Assembly (NCBI RefSeq): GCF_000381905.1 | Contig: NZ_KB907245.1 | Location: 150,640-214,639, forward strand | DNA length: 64,000 nucleotides | Source: Paenibacillus fonticola DSM 21315 | GTDB taxonomy: Bacteria; Bacillota; Bacilli; Paenibacillales; Paenibacillaceae | Reading direction: 5' to 3' | Part shown: positions 35,245-44,956 of the stretch, one piece after another | Layout: each line of letters starts with the position of its first letter | Numbering within the stretch: the first letter of the stretch is position 1 | Program-made: the position numbers and the translations under genes | The notes under the pieces: model-generated | Database searches by the model: none | Seen by the model: only the letters and a program-made list of their open reading frames with translations | What the model was told of the DNA's origin: nothing

Positions 35245-36894
35245 TTATTTCGTTTCAATCAATTGCACTTCAATCTCCCGTGCAGAATCCATATATCGAT
35301 AAAAACCCGGGTTTAACTCCAATACTTCTGATATATTCAGGTTCTCGTACCGTTCAGCTTTTTTGCCCGATCCGTTCGGGCCGGAAGCAGCCATTTGAGG
35401 GTAGACGTCTTCCCCAGCTACACGCAGCATCGTCTGGCTGATCCCTTTAAAATGCGGATCATCCGATTCCGATTCCACAACAAGGTCTTTGCCATCCATA
35501 TAGTATGTGAATTTAACATGGAAATCCTCGACTTTCATCTCCACATACTGTTTTTCTTTGTTAGGCTGATGAAGTTCGACCCAATTTTTGGATTTATCAC
35601 GTTTTGTAACGACCGGATCCTTAAGAATCAATTTAAGTGAAGCATCTGACCAATCTTTATACCACTCCGGGGAACTGAATTGGTAAACATGCTGATAATT
35701 GTTCGGCCCATCTCCTATAAGGTAAAAAACGCCCTCAATCTCTTTGCCGTCTACCTCAAGCCGAACCGTGTCATACCAAACAGAGCCCTCCTTCATGCGT
35801 TCCATCGACTGGTCTTCCAGGTAGGCGATTCTAATTTCCAGCGGTGTAATTATCAGCTTCTGCAAGGCTTTTCCCGTTATGTGCTCAAACTCAGCGTTAT
35901 TGAGGAGCTTGCGGGACAAAAGAACCTCCGCCGCCTTCTTGCCATCCGCTTCAAAATCGATTTGCCAGCTTCCCTCTTCCCGGCGCGCCTCGTGCAGGTA
36001 GCTGAAGTCAAACTCTGCTTCCGCCCATTCCTGCTCAGAAAGCTCAAACTCCTGCTGGATCAGTAATCCAGGACCTTCATAAGGAAGAATCGTCCGCATG
36101 CCCTGATCGGTTCTTCCCTTGTTTGTTTTAAGAATCAGATGCGGGTCCCAGCGCTCCGCGTTCGCTTCAGAAGCCTTAACATTGTAGCGGACAATAAAGT
36201 GTCCATCAGATCGCTGTACTGATTCGAAGTCGAGGCTTGGATAACGACTAGTATCCGTAAGAATTGTCTGCCCCGTCTGAGGGATAGCTTTTAGAGGAAC
36301 CTCTGCATATTGATAAAAAACGAGATCCTCAGCGGATAGCACATATTGTTTTCTCCCCTTTAGCTCATTTGGCGCTTCATAAATGCCAAGCAGCTTGCCG
36401 CTTTGCTCATCATATTGGAAATGGCCCTGCAGCGGCACACTTTTGCCGGAAGCATCAGCAATTTGGATATGCTCAAATTCAATAGCATCGAATGCCGTAC
36501 CAGTTGGATCCGAATCCATCGAAACAAGAAGCTTCATTTTATTGTCGTCCGCCACGACGCCATGAAGTCCCATAGTTACCCCTTCGCTGACCGCCTGCTT
36601 GTCATATTGCTGACCATACCCCTGGTTTAAAGCTGTCGTTATGCTTTTTCCGCCGCTTAAACCGTCCCAATTGAGTGCCACGCTTGCAAACACGGGCACC
36701 CCGATGATCAGGAAACAGCTAGCCATGACGACTGCAGAAATCCATTGCTTCTTTGATCCCCGTGAGCTATTCGGCGATTGGTCCAATTTCCGATTGAAAG
36801 CTTCCTGCTCGATCGCCGTCCACATCGCACCGTAATTTGGCTCCGGTTCTCCCTGCAGACGCTGCTTTATTTCATGTTCACGGAATTGCTCCAT
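35245..36894 (-). CDS. DUF4179-type anti-sigma factor, membrane anchored
   Basis: 549 residues. A cytoplasmic N-terminal part (1-48) with a compact helix for sigma binding, one membrane helix (about 50-70, ISAVVMASCFLIIGVPVFASVAL), then a large extracytoplasmic domain of about 470 residues rich in beta strands (ADDNKMKLLVSMDSDP, typical of DUF4179). The ATG at 36894 overlaps the sigma gene by 28 bp, with AAGGAGAGG upstream. It likely holds the sigma factor at the membrane until an outside signal arrives. Confidence 0.85.
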   Translation of the reverse strand: MEQFREHEIKQRLQGEPEPNYGAMWTAIEQEAFNRKLDQSPNSSRGSKKQWISAVVMASCFLIIGVPVFASVALNWDGLSGGKSITTALNQGYGQQYDKQAVSEGVTMGLHGVVADDNKMKLLVSMDSDPTGTAFDAIEFEHIQIADASGKSVPLQGHFQYDEQSGKLLGIYEAPNELKGRKQYVLSAEDLVFYQYAEVPLKAIPQTGQTILTDTSRYPSLDFESVQRSDGHFIVRYNVKASEANAERWDPHLILKTNKGRTDQGMRTILPYEGPGLLIQQEFELSEQEWAEAEFDFSYLHEARREEGSWQIDFEADGKKAAEVLLSRKLLNNAEFEHITGKALQKLIITPLEIRIAYLEDQSMERMKEGSVWYDTVRLEVDGKEIEGVFYLIGDGPNNYQHVYQFSSPEWYKDWSDASLKLILKDPVVTKRDKSKNWVELHQPNKEKQYVEMKVEDFHVKFTYYMDGKDLVVESESDDPHFKGISQTMLRVAGEDVYPQMAASGPNGSGKKAERYENLNISEVLELNPGFYRYMDSAREIEVQLIETK

Positions 36895-37409
36895 TCCAAA
36901 TCCTCTCCTTTTTTCTTTTGTTTTTCAATCGGTCCCAGCTTTTTTCGCAGCAATTCCATCCCTCGATTGAGCCTGGATTTGATGGTTCCTTCCGGGATTT
37001 GAATCACCTTGGAGATTTCCGGAATCGTCAGCTCGTTGGCATAACGCAGAATAACGACGATTCGGATTTTATCCGGCAGACTGCTGAGCAGCCCGTGGAA
37101 GGCTGCCCTTGTCTCCCGTGCATCATAATTTTCTTCTACGGAATTGGAAATCTCGGGACGAGAGAGCAAATACGCTAACGTTTCTTTGACCCAACCATTC
37201 CTGCGTCTTTTTAGCAGACTGTTGCACTCGTTCGAGGCTATTCTGAGTAGCCATGGCCTGAGCTCGCGAATTTGCGACCTGTCCGCAAGGATCGCTTTCA
37301 CAAAAACCTCCTGGCAAACATCCTCGGCATCCCCGCGATTTTGCAGCATGTAGTAGCAAAGACGATACACTTGCTCCTTGTAAGCCTTAAACAGCTCGCG
37401 ATCATTCAC
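36867..37409 (-). CDS. ECF-type RNA polymerase sigma factor
   Basis: 180 residues with region 2 (YRLCYYMLQNRGDAEDVCQEVFVKAI, WLLRIASNECNSLLKRRR) and region 4 (LPDKIRIVVILRYANELTIPEISKVIQIPEGTIKSRLNRGMELLRKKL). Extracytoplasmic-function sigma-70 family, related to SigV/SigW-like factors. The downstream gene overlaps and encodes a DUF4179 anti-sigma factor, so the pair responds to cell-envelope or nutrient signals. Start ATG at 37409 after a GAAAGGTG-type site. Confidence 0.92.
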   Translation of the reverse strand: MNDRELFKAYKEQVYRLCYYMLQNRGDAEDVCQEVFVKAILADRSQIRELRPWLLRIASNECNSLLKRRRNGWVKETLAYLLSRPEISNSVEENYDARETRAAFHGLLSSLPDKIRIVVILRYANELTIPEISKVIQIPEGTIKSRLNRGMELLRKKLGPIEKQKKKGEDLEWSNSVNMK

Positions 37410-37695
37410 CTTTCGTACGCACCTCCTTGCTTAGCTTTCGAAAACTATGACTGTTATGGGACTCAAATCGTTCATTTTATATTAAATAAAATAAAATTTT
37501 TCCTTGTCGCCCATCTGATTTAATTTTTCAAATATTATGTAACATCCTGTCACCAAATATATAGTATAATGAACTAGAAACAAACGTTCTCTATTTTTCT
37601 TTTTTCTGAGCATGGATTAATTCAACGACTGTGCAAATATTAGAGGATGAGCGCCCCAGCCGATGGGGATAAAAAATTAGTGAGGTATCGAGCTC

Positions 37696-38157
37696 ATGAT
37701 TGACCAGAAGCTAGATCTCATCTTAGTTGAACTTAAGGAAATCAAAGCAGTACAAGCCAGCCAAGGCGAGCAGCTAAATAGCCAAAGCAAGCAACTAAGC
37801 AACCACGACAAGCAATTCAAAGGGATCAATGAACAGCTCAAGGAAATTCGAGGAAAGCTCAATGAGCACGACCAACAATTCAAAGAAATCCGAGGACAGT
37901 TACAAAGCCACAATGAGCAACTAAACAGCCATAGCGAGCACATTCAACAATTAATTCATATTGTTGCTGCCACAAATACAAAGGTAGAAGAATTAACGGA
38001 CCACATGAATCAAGTCCGTGAGGATGTATCTGTACTTAAAACTAGCCAGCAAACCGTTCTCCAAACCCAGCTGGAGCATGAGAAATTACTCGAAAGATTG
38101 TCCATCCGCTCCGTTTCACATGAAGCCGATATTGCCGAACTGAGACGAGCTAAATAG
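37696..38157 (+). CDS. Coiled-coil repeat protein
   Basis: 153 residues, almost wholly a predicted coiled coil with heptad-like repeats (QLNSQSKQLSNHDKQFKGIN, EIRGKLNEHDQQFKEIRGQL). No membrane segment or known domain. GAGGTATCGAGCTC precedes the ATG at 37696. A strong hairpin terminator follows. Similar anonymous coiled-coil proteins are common in Paenibacillus; function unknown. Confidence 0.7.
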   Translation: MIDQKLDLILVELKEIKAVQASQGEQLNSQSKQLSNHDKQFKGINEQLKEIRGKLNEHDQQFKEIRGQLQSHNEQLNSHSEHIQQLIHIVAATNTKVEELTDHMNQVREDVSVLKTSQQTVLQTQLEHEKLLERLSIRSVSHEADIAELRRAK

Positions 38158-38172
38158 ATCGTACTCTTGAAG

Positions 38173-38203
38173 AAGCCCTGGTCAAAGGACCAGGGCTTTA
38201 CTT
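38173..38203 (+). terminator. Terminator of coiled-coil gene
   Basis: AAGCCCTGGTC-AAAG-GACCAGGGCTT perfect stem followed by a moderate T-rich tail. Confidence 0.8.
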
Positions 38204-38364
38204 CTGTTTTCATATTGCATTGGTTTCATGTAACTATCCTCGAGCTTGTTTCAAACTCGCTTATGAAACCGTGCTACAAGTAGCCCAATTTCTATAGGTC
38301 AAGTATCACGAATCAATTGCCGTCCATAAGATGAACTAATTACTCATCGAAAGGAGAAAGAACA

Positions 38365-38568
38365 ATGAATAAGGAATTCTTTAGTGTTCAAGAATCTCAA
38401 CAAAGAGACCCTCAGCCATACCACGCTGGTTATTGGCATGGGCATCATCATCATCATCCTCACTTCCATGGTCATGCTCATCATGGGCCTCATTTCATCC
38501 ATCATCATCATCATTTCCATCATCACCACTACCACCGTACGGATCGGACAGAGCAATCTTCACGATGA
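38365..38568 (+). CDS. Histidine-rich small protein
   Basis: 67 residues of which 23 are His, in runs of four or five (HGHHHHHPHFHGHAHHGPHF) ending RTDRTEQSSR. The ATG at 38365 follows AAAGGAGAAAGAACA, a good ribosome site. A frame overlapping on the same strand gives an Ile/Met-rich string and is a shadow. Nickel, zinc or copper storage is suggested by composition only. A long hairpin terminator follows. Confidence 0.65.
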   Translation: MNKEFFSVQESQQRDPQPYHAGYWHGHHHHHPHFHGHAHHGPHFIHHHHHFHHHHYHRTDRTEQSSR

Positions 38569-38593
38569 TCATTTAAAAAGAGGACAAAAACTA

Positions 38594-38664
38594 AGGCGAG
38601 AAAAGTTACGCCCGGATTTATATGCTGAATATATATCCGCAGCGTTACATTCTCGCCTTTTTTT
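38594..38664 (+). terminator. Long nested hairpin terminator
   Basis: AGGCGAGAA / TTCTCGCCT outer arms with GTTACGC/GCGTTAC and GGAT/ATCC inner arms, a 65-bp imperfect palindrome followed by seven T. Confidence 0.75.
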
Positions 38665-38683
38665 ATAAATAGGGAGCTTCCCT

Positions 38684-39439
38684 TCAGAGGACCAACCCAT
38701 AAAATCCCCAGATCACGATGCTGAATAACTGACACAGTTTAGATATTATCCGTTCGGCAGCCCCTCCGTTATCGAATAAACGAAGAGCGATTTTAAACTT
38801 CGGAACAAACAAGGAGCGTATCCCGTCACTCCCAAAAATATCTCCAAATAAATGAGACCACCAGCCTGCCATAAACCCTAGACAACTTGCCAGAACCAGT
38901 CCTGGATACTGACTGCCAAAGACAAAGAGCCCCAAACTTAAGACGATAGCAAACTCAGGCGAATGAATAATCCAGCGATGTTTTACGAACGGCATGATGA
39001 GCAGAGCGCTTCCCGTAAATAGAGCCATCCAGTGCCAGTCGTAAACCAAATACCCCATCAGCATCAAAGCACCGCTAGCGAGTAGTATGATCGTCCTCAG
39101 CCTTGCCAAGCAGCCAGCCATGATACCTGCGCCAATCAAAATCGATCCAGCTTGTAAGGAGTAACCTAGCAGTATCAACATAATTCCTATGAATAGGAAT
39201 ATCCCTGACAATGCTCGCATAAGCTTTCTTTTCCTCGATGACAGCTGGATTTTCTGGCTCGCCGTACTCGTTTTGTGATCCAAATCGGGGGCAAGTCCAC
39301 CCGCGATAGAAGCTGCGCATACCACTCCTGCGAAGCCAATAACCTCCAAGGAGGTACTCATTGGGGAAGCCGTTAGTGCAACAACAGATGTAACCGATCC
39401 AGCAAGCAAGGCTAAGGCAGAGTGTCCCTGTTTATTCAA
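38684..39439 (-). CDS. YdjM-like metal-dependent membrane protein
   Basis: 251 residues with about seven membrane segments. H6 near the start, then GGLAPDLDHKTS (about 47-58), RWIIHSPEF (about 154-162) and GWWSHLFGD (about 192-200) give the His/Asp pattern of the YdjM (DUF457) family, annotated as metal-dependent hydrolase. The family role is uncertain. It stands between the His-rich gene and the kinase of the next block. Confidence 0.8.
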   Translation of the reverse strand: MNKQGHSALALLAGSVTSVVALTASPMSTSLEVIGFAGVVCAASIAGGLAPDLDHKTSTASQKIQLSSRKRKLMRALSGIFLFIGIMLILLGYSLQAGSILIGAGIMAGCLARLRTIILLASGALMLMGYLVYDWHWMALFTGSALLIMPFVKHRWIIHSPEFAIVLSLGLFVFGSQYPGLVLASCLGFMAGWWSHLFGDIFGSDGIRSLFVPKFKIALRLFDNGGAAERIISKLCQLFSIVIWGFYGLVL

Positions 39440-39532
39440 TTGTCATCACATCCCTTCTCTGGCTGACTGACTGAGTTCCACAGCATAGGGATACATAATA
39501 ACAAATTCCTGCACAGCATGTAAATTCATTAC

Positions 39533-41266
39533 TTATAGCGGGATGGTGATTACCACCTGAGTACCTATCCCCAATCTGCTGAAAATCGCAACACCATACT
39601 CCGGCCCGTAAGCCAATTGCAATCGCTGGCGCACATTGCTAATGCCATACCCCGCTTCGGTGTCAAACGAATTAATTTTGCGCAGTTGTTCGGCCCCGAT
39701 ACCGGCTCCGTCATCAATGACCTCAAAGCAGATGCACCCCGGCTTCTTGTAGAGGCGAATAATAATATTGAGCGGGGCCTCATCATCCCAAATGGCGTGA
39801 TGAATTGCATTTTCCACAAACGGCTGAAGCATCAGCTTGAGCGTTTGATAAGGGAGCAGCGCTTCATCGATCTGCCAATGCACCTGGAACAGCTCGCCGA
39901 ACCTCATTTGTTGGATCGCAACATAATGCCGGGTAATCTCCAGTTCTTTTTCGATGGTAATATTGCGTTTTCCCTTATTTAAGGTTGTCTTATAAAAGGA
40001 AGACAAGTGATCGACGATCTTCGCTGCTTCTGCATCCCGATTGCGCAGCGCCGACGAGGAAATGACGGATAACGTATTGTACAAAAAATGAGGGTTGATT
40101 TGGCTTTGCAGCATATTCAACTCGGCTTCCCTTTTATTGATCTCTTTTTTATAAACTTCATTGATCAGTTCCTTAAGCCGCCTGGACATCATATTAAACG
40201 CCTCAGACAGCTGACCGAGCTCGTCCTTGCTCTTCGTCTGTATCACTTCGCTGAAATCCTGATTTTCCACTTTGCGGATAAAGCGATATAGCATTTGGAA
40301 CCGGCCGGAAAAATAACGCGTCGTCCACGCGATCAATATCATCGCAAACAGAACACTACACGATGATATTAGAATCATCCGGTTTGTGACCGCTCTAGTA
40401 GAGTCCAGGATTTTGCTCAGCGGAACAACGGACACCGTCTTCCAGCCCAGCGCCATACTGTTGAAAACAACAAGTGAACGTTCTCCCCCCACTTCCGTAA
40501 AAGCATGGCCATTCCCGGTATTCAGCCACGGGCCGGAGCCAATTCTGTCCGCCAGCGGCGTGGAGATCTGCGTTTTATCCTTCGTGGACAAGATGATTCC
40601 ATCTTTATTCACAATGTAGATATCCTTGCTCTGGGTTTCTTTCTCCATGAGAGAATACAGAACTTCTTCCTTCACATCGATCGTCAGCACCCCGTAGGAA
40701 TAATTCAAATAATAGTTATTGAGCAGGCGTGCCAATGTAAAAAAAGAACCCTGATTTTCGTCTGTTTTCATGACGCTGTATACTGTATTCCCGAAAGATT
40801 GCGTTATTTCCTTATACCACTCCGCTTCCTTCACTTCCTCGTCGGCATGCTTGACAAACATTCCGTCTGACGGAATCGTCAAATTGTCCGTATACAATGT
40901 AACTCCATAAATATCCTTGTTGGTCATCATGACTCCGTACATCAGATTATTGATATACTCGTAGGCCTCAACAAAATCGATCCCCTGGGTATATACCTTC
41001 GTCAGTTGTTCCCGCAGGGTAGAATCCATATACAACAAACTGGTTACCTGCTGAAACGTGGCCAGCCGGTTCTCGATGTTATTGTTGATTTGACTGTTCG
41101 TATTGTACATATTTTCATAAGCCTGCTCTAACAGCCGCTGCTTTGTCTCACTATAGGAATACACGGAGATGAACAGCAGTGGAATAAGAGAGGCGAAAAC
41201 GAAAAACAGCAGCAGCTTGCCACGAATAGGCAAATTCAGCATAAATTCTTTAAGGCGGCTGATCAT
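39533..41266 (-). CDS. YesM-type sensor histidine kinase (GH4 locus)
   Basis: 577 residues: membrane helix about 17-37, sensor domain, second helix about 290-312, HAMP region, QINPHFLYN (His near 393) and ATP-lid DDGAGIG. Starts 3 bp after the regulator stop, so the two are coupled. It likely senses the sugar taken up by the divergent importer. Length and layout are usual for the family. Confidence 0.93.
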   Translation of the reverse strand: MISRLKEFMLNLPIRGKLLLFFVFASLIPLLFISVYSYSETKQRLLEQAYENMYNTNSQINNNIENRLATFQQVTSLLYMDSTLREQLTKVYTQGIDFVEAYEYINNLMYGVMMTNKDIYGVTLYTDNLTIPSDGMFVKHADEEVKEAEWYKEITQSFGNTVYSVMKTDENQGSFFTLARLLNNYYLNYSYGVLTIDVKEEVLYSLMEKETQSKDIYIVNKDGIILSTKDKTQISTPLADRIGSGPWLNTGNGHAFTEVGGERSLVVFNSMALGWKTVSVVPLSKILDSTRAVTNRMILISSCSVLFAMILIAWTTRYFSGRFQMLYRFIRKVENQDFSEVIQTKSKDELGQLSEAFNMMSRRLKELINEVYKKEINKREAELNMLQSQINPHFLYNTLSVISSSALRNRDAEAAKIVDHLSSFYKTTLNKGKRNITIEKELEITRHYVAIQQMRFGELFQVHWQIDEALLPYQTLKLMLQPFVENAIHHAIWDDEAPLNIIIRLYKKPGCICFEVIDDGAGIGAEQLRKINSFDTEAGYGISNVRQRLQLAYGPEYGVAIFSRLGIGTQVVITIPL

Positions 41267-41269
41267 CGT

Positions 41270-42853
41270 TTACAACCTCGGCAGCTGTTGCCGGTACTGA
41301 TTTGGGGTCATCCCGATAAATTTAAGAAAAATCGCACAGAAATGCGAGGTGTTCTCATAACCGATCCGGGCGGCTATTTCATGAATCTTCAGCGGGCTGC
41401 TCCGCAGCAAATCAAGCGCACGATCCATGCGTACTTGCGTTATAAATTCCAATATTGTACTGCCGGTGCGTTCCTTAAAGATCGTCCGCAAATAGTTAGG
41501 CGAAATATACACCTGTTCAGCTAAGTGTTCAATGGTGAGCGGTCGGTCATACTCCTCGGCAATCAATTCTTTCACGCGGTTGACGGTATTCATATGCTTG
41601 TCTGTATGCATTTCCTGAATCGCGTCTATCAAGCTGCCGATCAAAGAGCGCAGCGTACGTTCCAAAAGAGGAAGGCTCTCCATCACCGCCAGCTTGTTAT
41701 AAACAATCGTTTTGTCCTCTACTCGCTCCCCAATCCCTTTATGCGGAATCACTATAGTTTCATAAATCCGGTCGAGCAGCCGGACCGCCTTTTTGCGAAT
41801 TTCGTGAAGCCGATCCGCCTTGGAATCCATATTATCCAGCGTCCGCAAATACCCTCCGACCCACATGCCGGCCTCCTCTCGCAGACCCTGCAGTATAAGG
41901 CCCATTCCTTCCTCTATACTAGGAAACGCTTTCACCTCGTCGGGAGTATTAAAGACTGCGGTGTCCTGATGGTCCGCTGCGATATAATGCCCGGGGCCAT
42001 AGAGAAATACATGTTCATTTCTCTGCTCCAAAAGGCGCTTCCTGATGGATGGCAGCTCCTCCAGCTCGATCGGTTGTGTCTCGGCACATACAGACATCCA
42101 GGCAGACGCTGCGGCCAGATCGCGGTACCAATCCAATATTGGCTCGGCCAGCGGAGACGGGCTGACGATCAAAAATTGCCGTTCATCCACCTCGATGACA
42201 AGCGCTTTTATTTTTGCAGTCACTTCCCTGATCCTGTTTCGCATATCCGCAGCAAGTTCTTTTCCTTGCGGATCGAACTCCGAGAGAAATCGATACTCGT
42301 CCAGCGTAAGAAGTGTGACAAAAGACGCTCTCTCTTGAAATGGATAACCTAAGTACGCTACCCCTAGCTTGTGAATTTCCTCCGCCTTCCGAGCCCGCTC
42401 TTCGTCATTGTCTGTGAACAGCAATTCCTTCATATATTGAACAGCCAGCGCTATGGAAGATTGCCTGTTCCGCTCTTCCTGGCTGCATTTTTCTTTAACG
42501 ATCCCCATAAGCGAACGCAATTCATCCAAATTCAACGGCTTCAGCAAATATCCGCTTGCTTCCAACTGCAGGGCCGACTTTACATAATTAAACTCATCGT
42601 AGCCGCTGAGGAAGATCATCTTCAAATGAGGGAACATGGCGCGAGCGGCCCGGGCATAATCAATCCCATTCATGATCGGCATCTTTACGTCCGTGATTAC
42701 AATATCGGGCCGCAGCTCCTTCGTTTTGTTTATCGCATCACGGCCATTTTTAGCGGTTCCCACGACCTCAAAACCCATCTCTTCCCAAGCTACGCATTGT
42801 TCAAGAGTATCAAGCACATATCTTTCATCATCAACCAGCAGCAAGGTGTACAT
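41270..42853 (-). CDS. YesN-type response regulator (GH4 locus)
   Basis: 527 residues from the ATG at 42853 (GGGAGG seven bases upstream; TTG two codons earlier is less likely). Receiver with DD at 8-9, D55 in VITDVKMP and K in LLKPLN. C-terminal AraC HTH pair (LTIEHLAEQVYISPNYLRTIFKERTG and GYENTSHFCAIFLKFIGMTPNQYR). Divergent from the importer genes that begin at 43040, which are its likely target. Confidence 0.93.
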   Translation of the reverse strand: MYTLLLVDDERYVLDTLEQCVAWEEMGFEVVGTAKNGRDAINKTKELRPDIVITDVKMPIMNGIDYARAARAMFPHLKMIFLSGYDEFNYVKSALQLEASGYLLKPLNLDELRSLMGIVKEKCSQEERNRQSSIALAVQYMKELLFTDNDEERARKAEEIHKLGVAYLGYPFQERASFVTLLTLDEYRFLSEFDPQGKELAADMRNRIREVTAKIKALVIEVDERQFLIVSPSPLAEPILDWYRDLAAASAWMSVCAETQPIELEELPSIRKRLLEQRNEHVFLYGPGHYIAADHQDTAVFNTPDEVKAFPSIEEGMGLILQGLREEAGMWVGGYLRTLDNMDSKADRLHEIRKKAVRLLDRIYETIVIPHKGIGERVEDKTIVYNKLAVMESLPLLERTLRSLIGSLIDAIQEMHTDKHMNTVNRVKELIAEEYDRPLTIEHLAEQVYISPNYLRTIFKERTGSTILEFITQVRMDRALDLLRSSPLKIHEIAARIGYENTSHFCAIFLKFIGMTPNQYRQQLPRL

Positions 42854-43039
42854 GCGCAATCCTCCCTTATCAATACGGATTAACTCAAGTATCTACCTCG
42901 TCCCGGAACGTGTCAATCGTCCAGAATTTAGATTCGATGGTTTTCCGTATGAATCATAGGAACTCGTTATAGATAAACGGATTCTGCGGGATTGATAATA
43001 GATATACGGCCGAATTAAAACAAGATGAGGTGATTTGCT

Positions 43040-44023
43040 TTGCACGAGAACGCTGCGATGCCCCGCCCGGTGCAAAAGGAACCTGGACCTAAAAGACAGG
43101 TGCCTCACTGGATGAAAAAGATGTTCAGGCAGCGGTTTCTGTACCTGCTTCTCCTGCCAGGGGCGATTTGGGCAATTTGCTTCGCTTACGGCCCTATGGC
43201 CGGGTTATATATGGCGTTTATCGACTATCAGCCTGGATTGGGAGACTTCTGGTCCCGCTTTTTCTCCAGCGAATTTGTCGGCTTCCAATGGTTTAAATAT
43301 TTCTTCGCCGGGCAGGATTTCCTGATTGTACTAAGAAATACGCTGGTTTCCAGCACATTAACGCTTGCCATCGGATTCGTAATTCCAATCCTGATCGCGA
43401 TCTCGCTCAACGAAGTAAAAAATATGGCATTCAAACGCGTCGTTCAAACCGTCTCATACATGCCCTATTTCATATCCTGGGTCATCGCCGCCAATATATT
43501 TGTCACACTGCTGTCGGCGGACGGTCTCCTGAATGAGCTGCTGAAATCGTTAGGCTGGATCGATGAAAGTATTTTGTTTATGCAGGAAGGCAAGCTGTTC
43601 TGGGGAATTGTGGCTGGCGCCAACACCTGGAAGGACATGGGGTACAATTCGATCATGTATTTGGCGGCCATCGCTTCGCTGAATCCCGAATTGTTCGAAG
43701 CCGCCAAAGTAGACGGTGCCGGACGTTTGAGACAAATTTGGAATATTACGCTGCCGCTGCTTAAACCGACGATCGTCATCCTGTTGATTCTGCAGGTAGG
43801 CAACCTGCTCAACACCGCGTTTGACCAGTACTACTTACTTGGCAATTCGCTGAACCGGGAATATTCAGACGTTATCGATACGTATGCCTTCCGGTACGGG
43901 ATTCAGAGCGGGATGTTGTCTTACGCCACCGCTGTTGGCCTGTTCAAATCCGTCGTCGCCTTCCTGATGGTTCTAACTGTCAATGGAATCGCCAGAAAAT
44001 TAGAAAGCAATTCCTTGTTTTAG
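43040..44023 (+). CDS. Sugar ABC permease, LplB type
   Basis: 327 residues, six membrane segments. The segment LYLLLLPGAIWAICFAYGPMAGLYMAFIDYQPG is characteristic of LplB/YteP-type permeases for oligosaccharides. EAA loop FEAAKVDGAGRLRQIWNITLP. The TTG start at 43040 has GAGGTGA at good spacing. First gene of the operon permease, permease, GH4, binding protein; the B. subtilis lpl operon has a similar gene set. Confidence 0.9.
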   Translation: MHENAAMPRPVQKEPGPKRQVPHWMKKMFRQRFLYLLLLPGAIWAICFAYGPMAGLYMAFIDYQPGLGDFWSRFFSSEFVGFQWFKYFFAGQDFLIVLRNTLVSSTLTLAIGFVIPILIAISLNEVKNMAFKRVVQTVSYMPYFISWVIAANIFVTLLSADGLLNELLKSLGWIDESILFMQEGKLFWGIVAGANTWKDMGYNSIMYLAAIASLNPELFEAAKVDGAGRLRQIWNITLPLLKPTIVILLILQVGNLLNTAFDQYYLLGNSLNREYSDVIDTYAFRYGIQSGMLSYATAVGLFKSVVAFLMVLTVNGIARKLESNSLF

Positions 44024-44039
44024 AAAGGTGGTGAACCGA

Positions 44040-44933
44040 TTGAACGCAAGGGACAAAATGTTGAGTTGGATCGGTCATGCTCTGCTTTACGGTTTTTTAA
44101 TCTTAATATTTATCGTTACTTTTACGCCCTTCTGGCAAATACTCGTCCTGTCCATTAACGACGGAACCGACTCCTTAAGAGGAGGCTTCCTGCTTTGGCC
44201 TAGAGAGTTCAGTTTTGAAAGCTACGCCGCAGTATTCTCGAATTCGGAAATTTTGAACGCGGCCAAGCTTACTGCACTGCGTACCGTGATCGGTGCTCCG
44301 CTATCGGTCATTTGCATTGCCATGCTGGCCTATTCGCTCAGCAAACGCGATCTCGTGGGCAATCGCGGCATTACCCTGTTTTTTATCTTCACCATGTATT
44401 TCAGCGGCGGTCTGATCCCTACTTACATGATCGTTAAATCGCTGGGCCTGATCGATAACTTTCTAGTGTTCATCTTTCCGGGTCTGATCAATATTTTCTG
44501 GATGATTCTCGTCCGCACCTTTATGGAGGGGCTGCCGCACGAAATCGAAGAATCGGCGGAAATCGATGGTGCAAATGACGTCCAGGTGTTCTTCCGGGTC
44601 ATCTTGCCGGTATGTACGCCCGTATTGGCTACCGTTGGGCTGTTCGCCGCCATCTATCATTGGAATGCCTGGTATGATTCCTACATTTATACGTACAAGC
44701 CGGAATTAAAAACATTGCAGGCTGTGCTGGTTAAAATTCTAAACCAATATCAGACCGGCGATATGCTTACCCAAGCCCAGCAGCTTGCCAACGAAGCCAA
44801 AAAAATACCTGTCACAAGCGAAAGCATCCGCATGGCGGTTACTATGGTCGCCACGCTGCCCATTATTTTAATGTATCCCTTCTTACAAAAGTATTTTCTT
44901 AAAGGAATGCTGTTAGGAGCTGTAAAAAGTTAA
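44040..44933 (+). CDS. Sugar ABC permease, YtcP/LplC type
   Basis: 297 residues from TTG 44040, placed eight bases after AAAGGTGG; GTG 44028 is an alternative. Six membrane segments, ending in the class pattern FLQKYFLKGMLLGAVKS. The EAA loop is EESAEIDGANDVQVFFRVILP. Its gene begins within 20 bp of the previous stop. Partner of the LplB-type permease. Confidence 0.9.
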   Translation: MNARDKMLSWIGHALLYGFLILIFIVTFTPFWQILVLSINDGTDSLRGGFLLWPREFSFESYAAVFSNSEILNAAKLTALRTVIGAPLSVICIAMLAYSLSKRDLVGNRGITLFFIFTMYFSGGLIPTYMIVKSLGLIDNFLVFIFPGLINIFWMILVRTFMEGLPHEIEESAEIDGANDVQVFFRVILPVCTPVLATVGLFAAIYHWNAWYDSYIYTYKPELKTLQAVLVKILNQYQTGDMLTQAQQLANEAKKIPVTSESIRMAVTMVATLPIILMYPFLQKYFLKGMLLGAVKS

Positions 44934-44956
44934 TTCACTGAAAAGGAGTCTATATT

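Noticed and set aside
38384-38668. 94-codon Ile/Met-rich frame
   Set aside because: It is an out-of-frame read of the His codon runs of the 38365-38568 gene.
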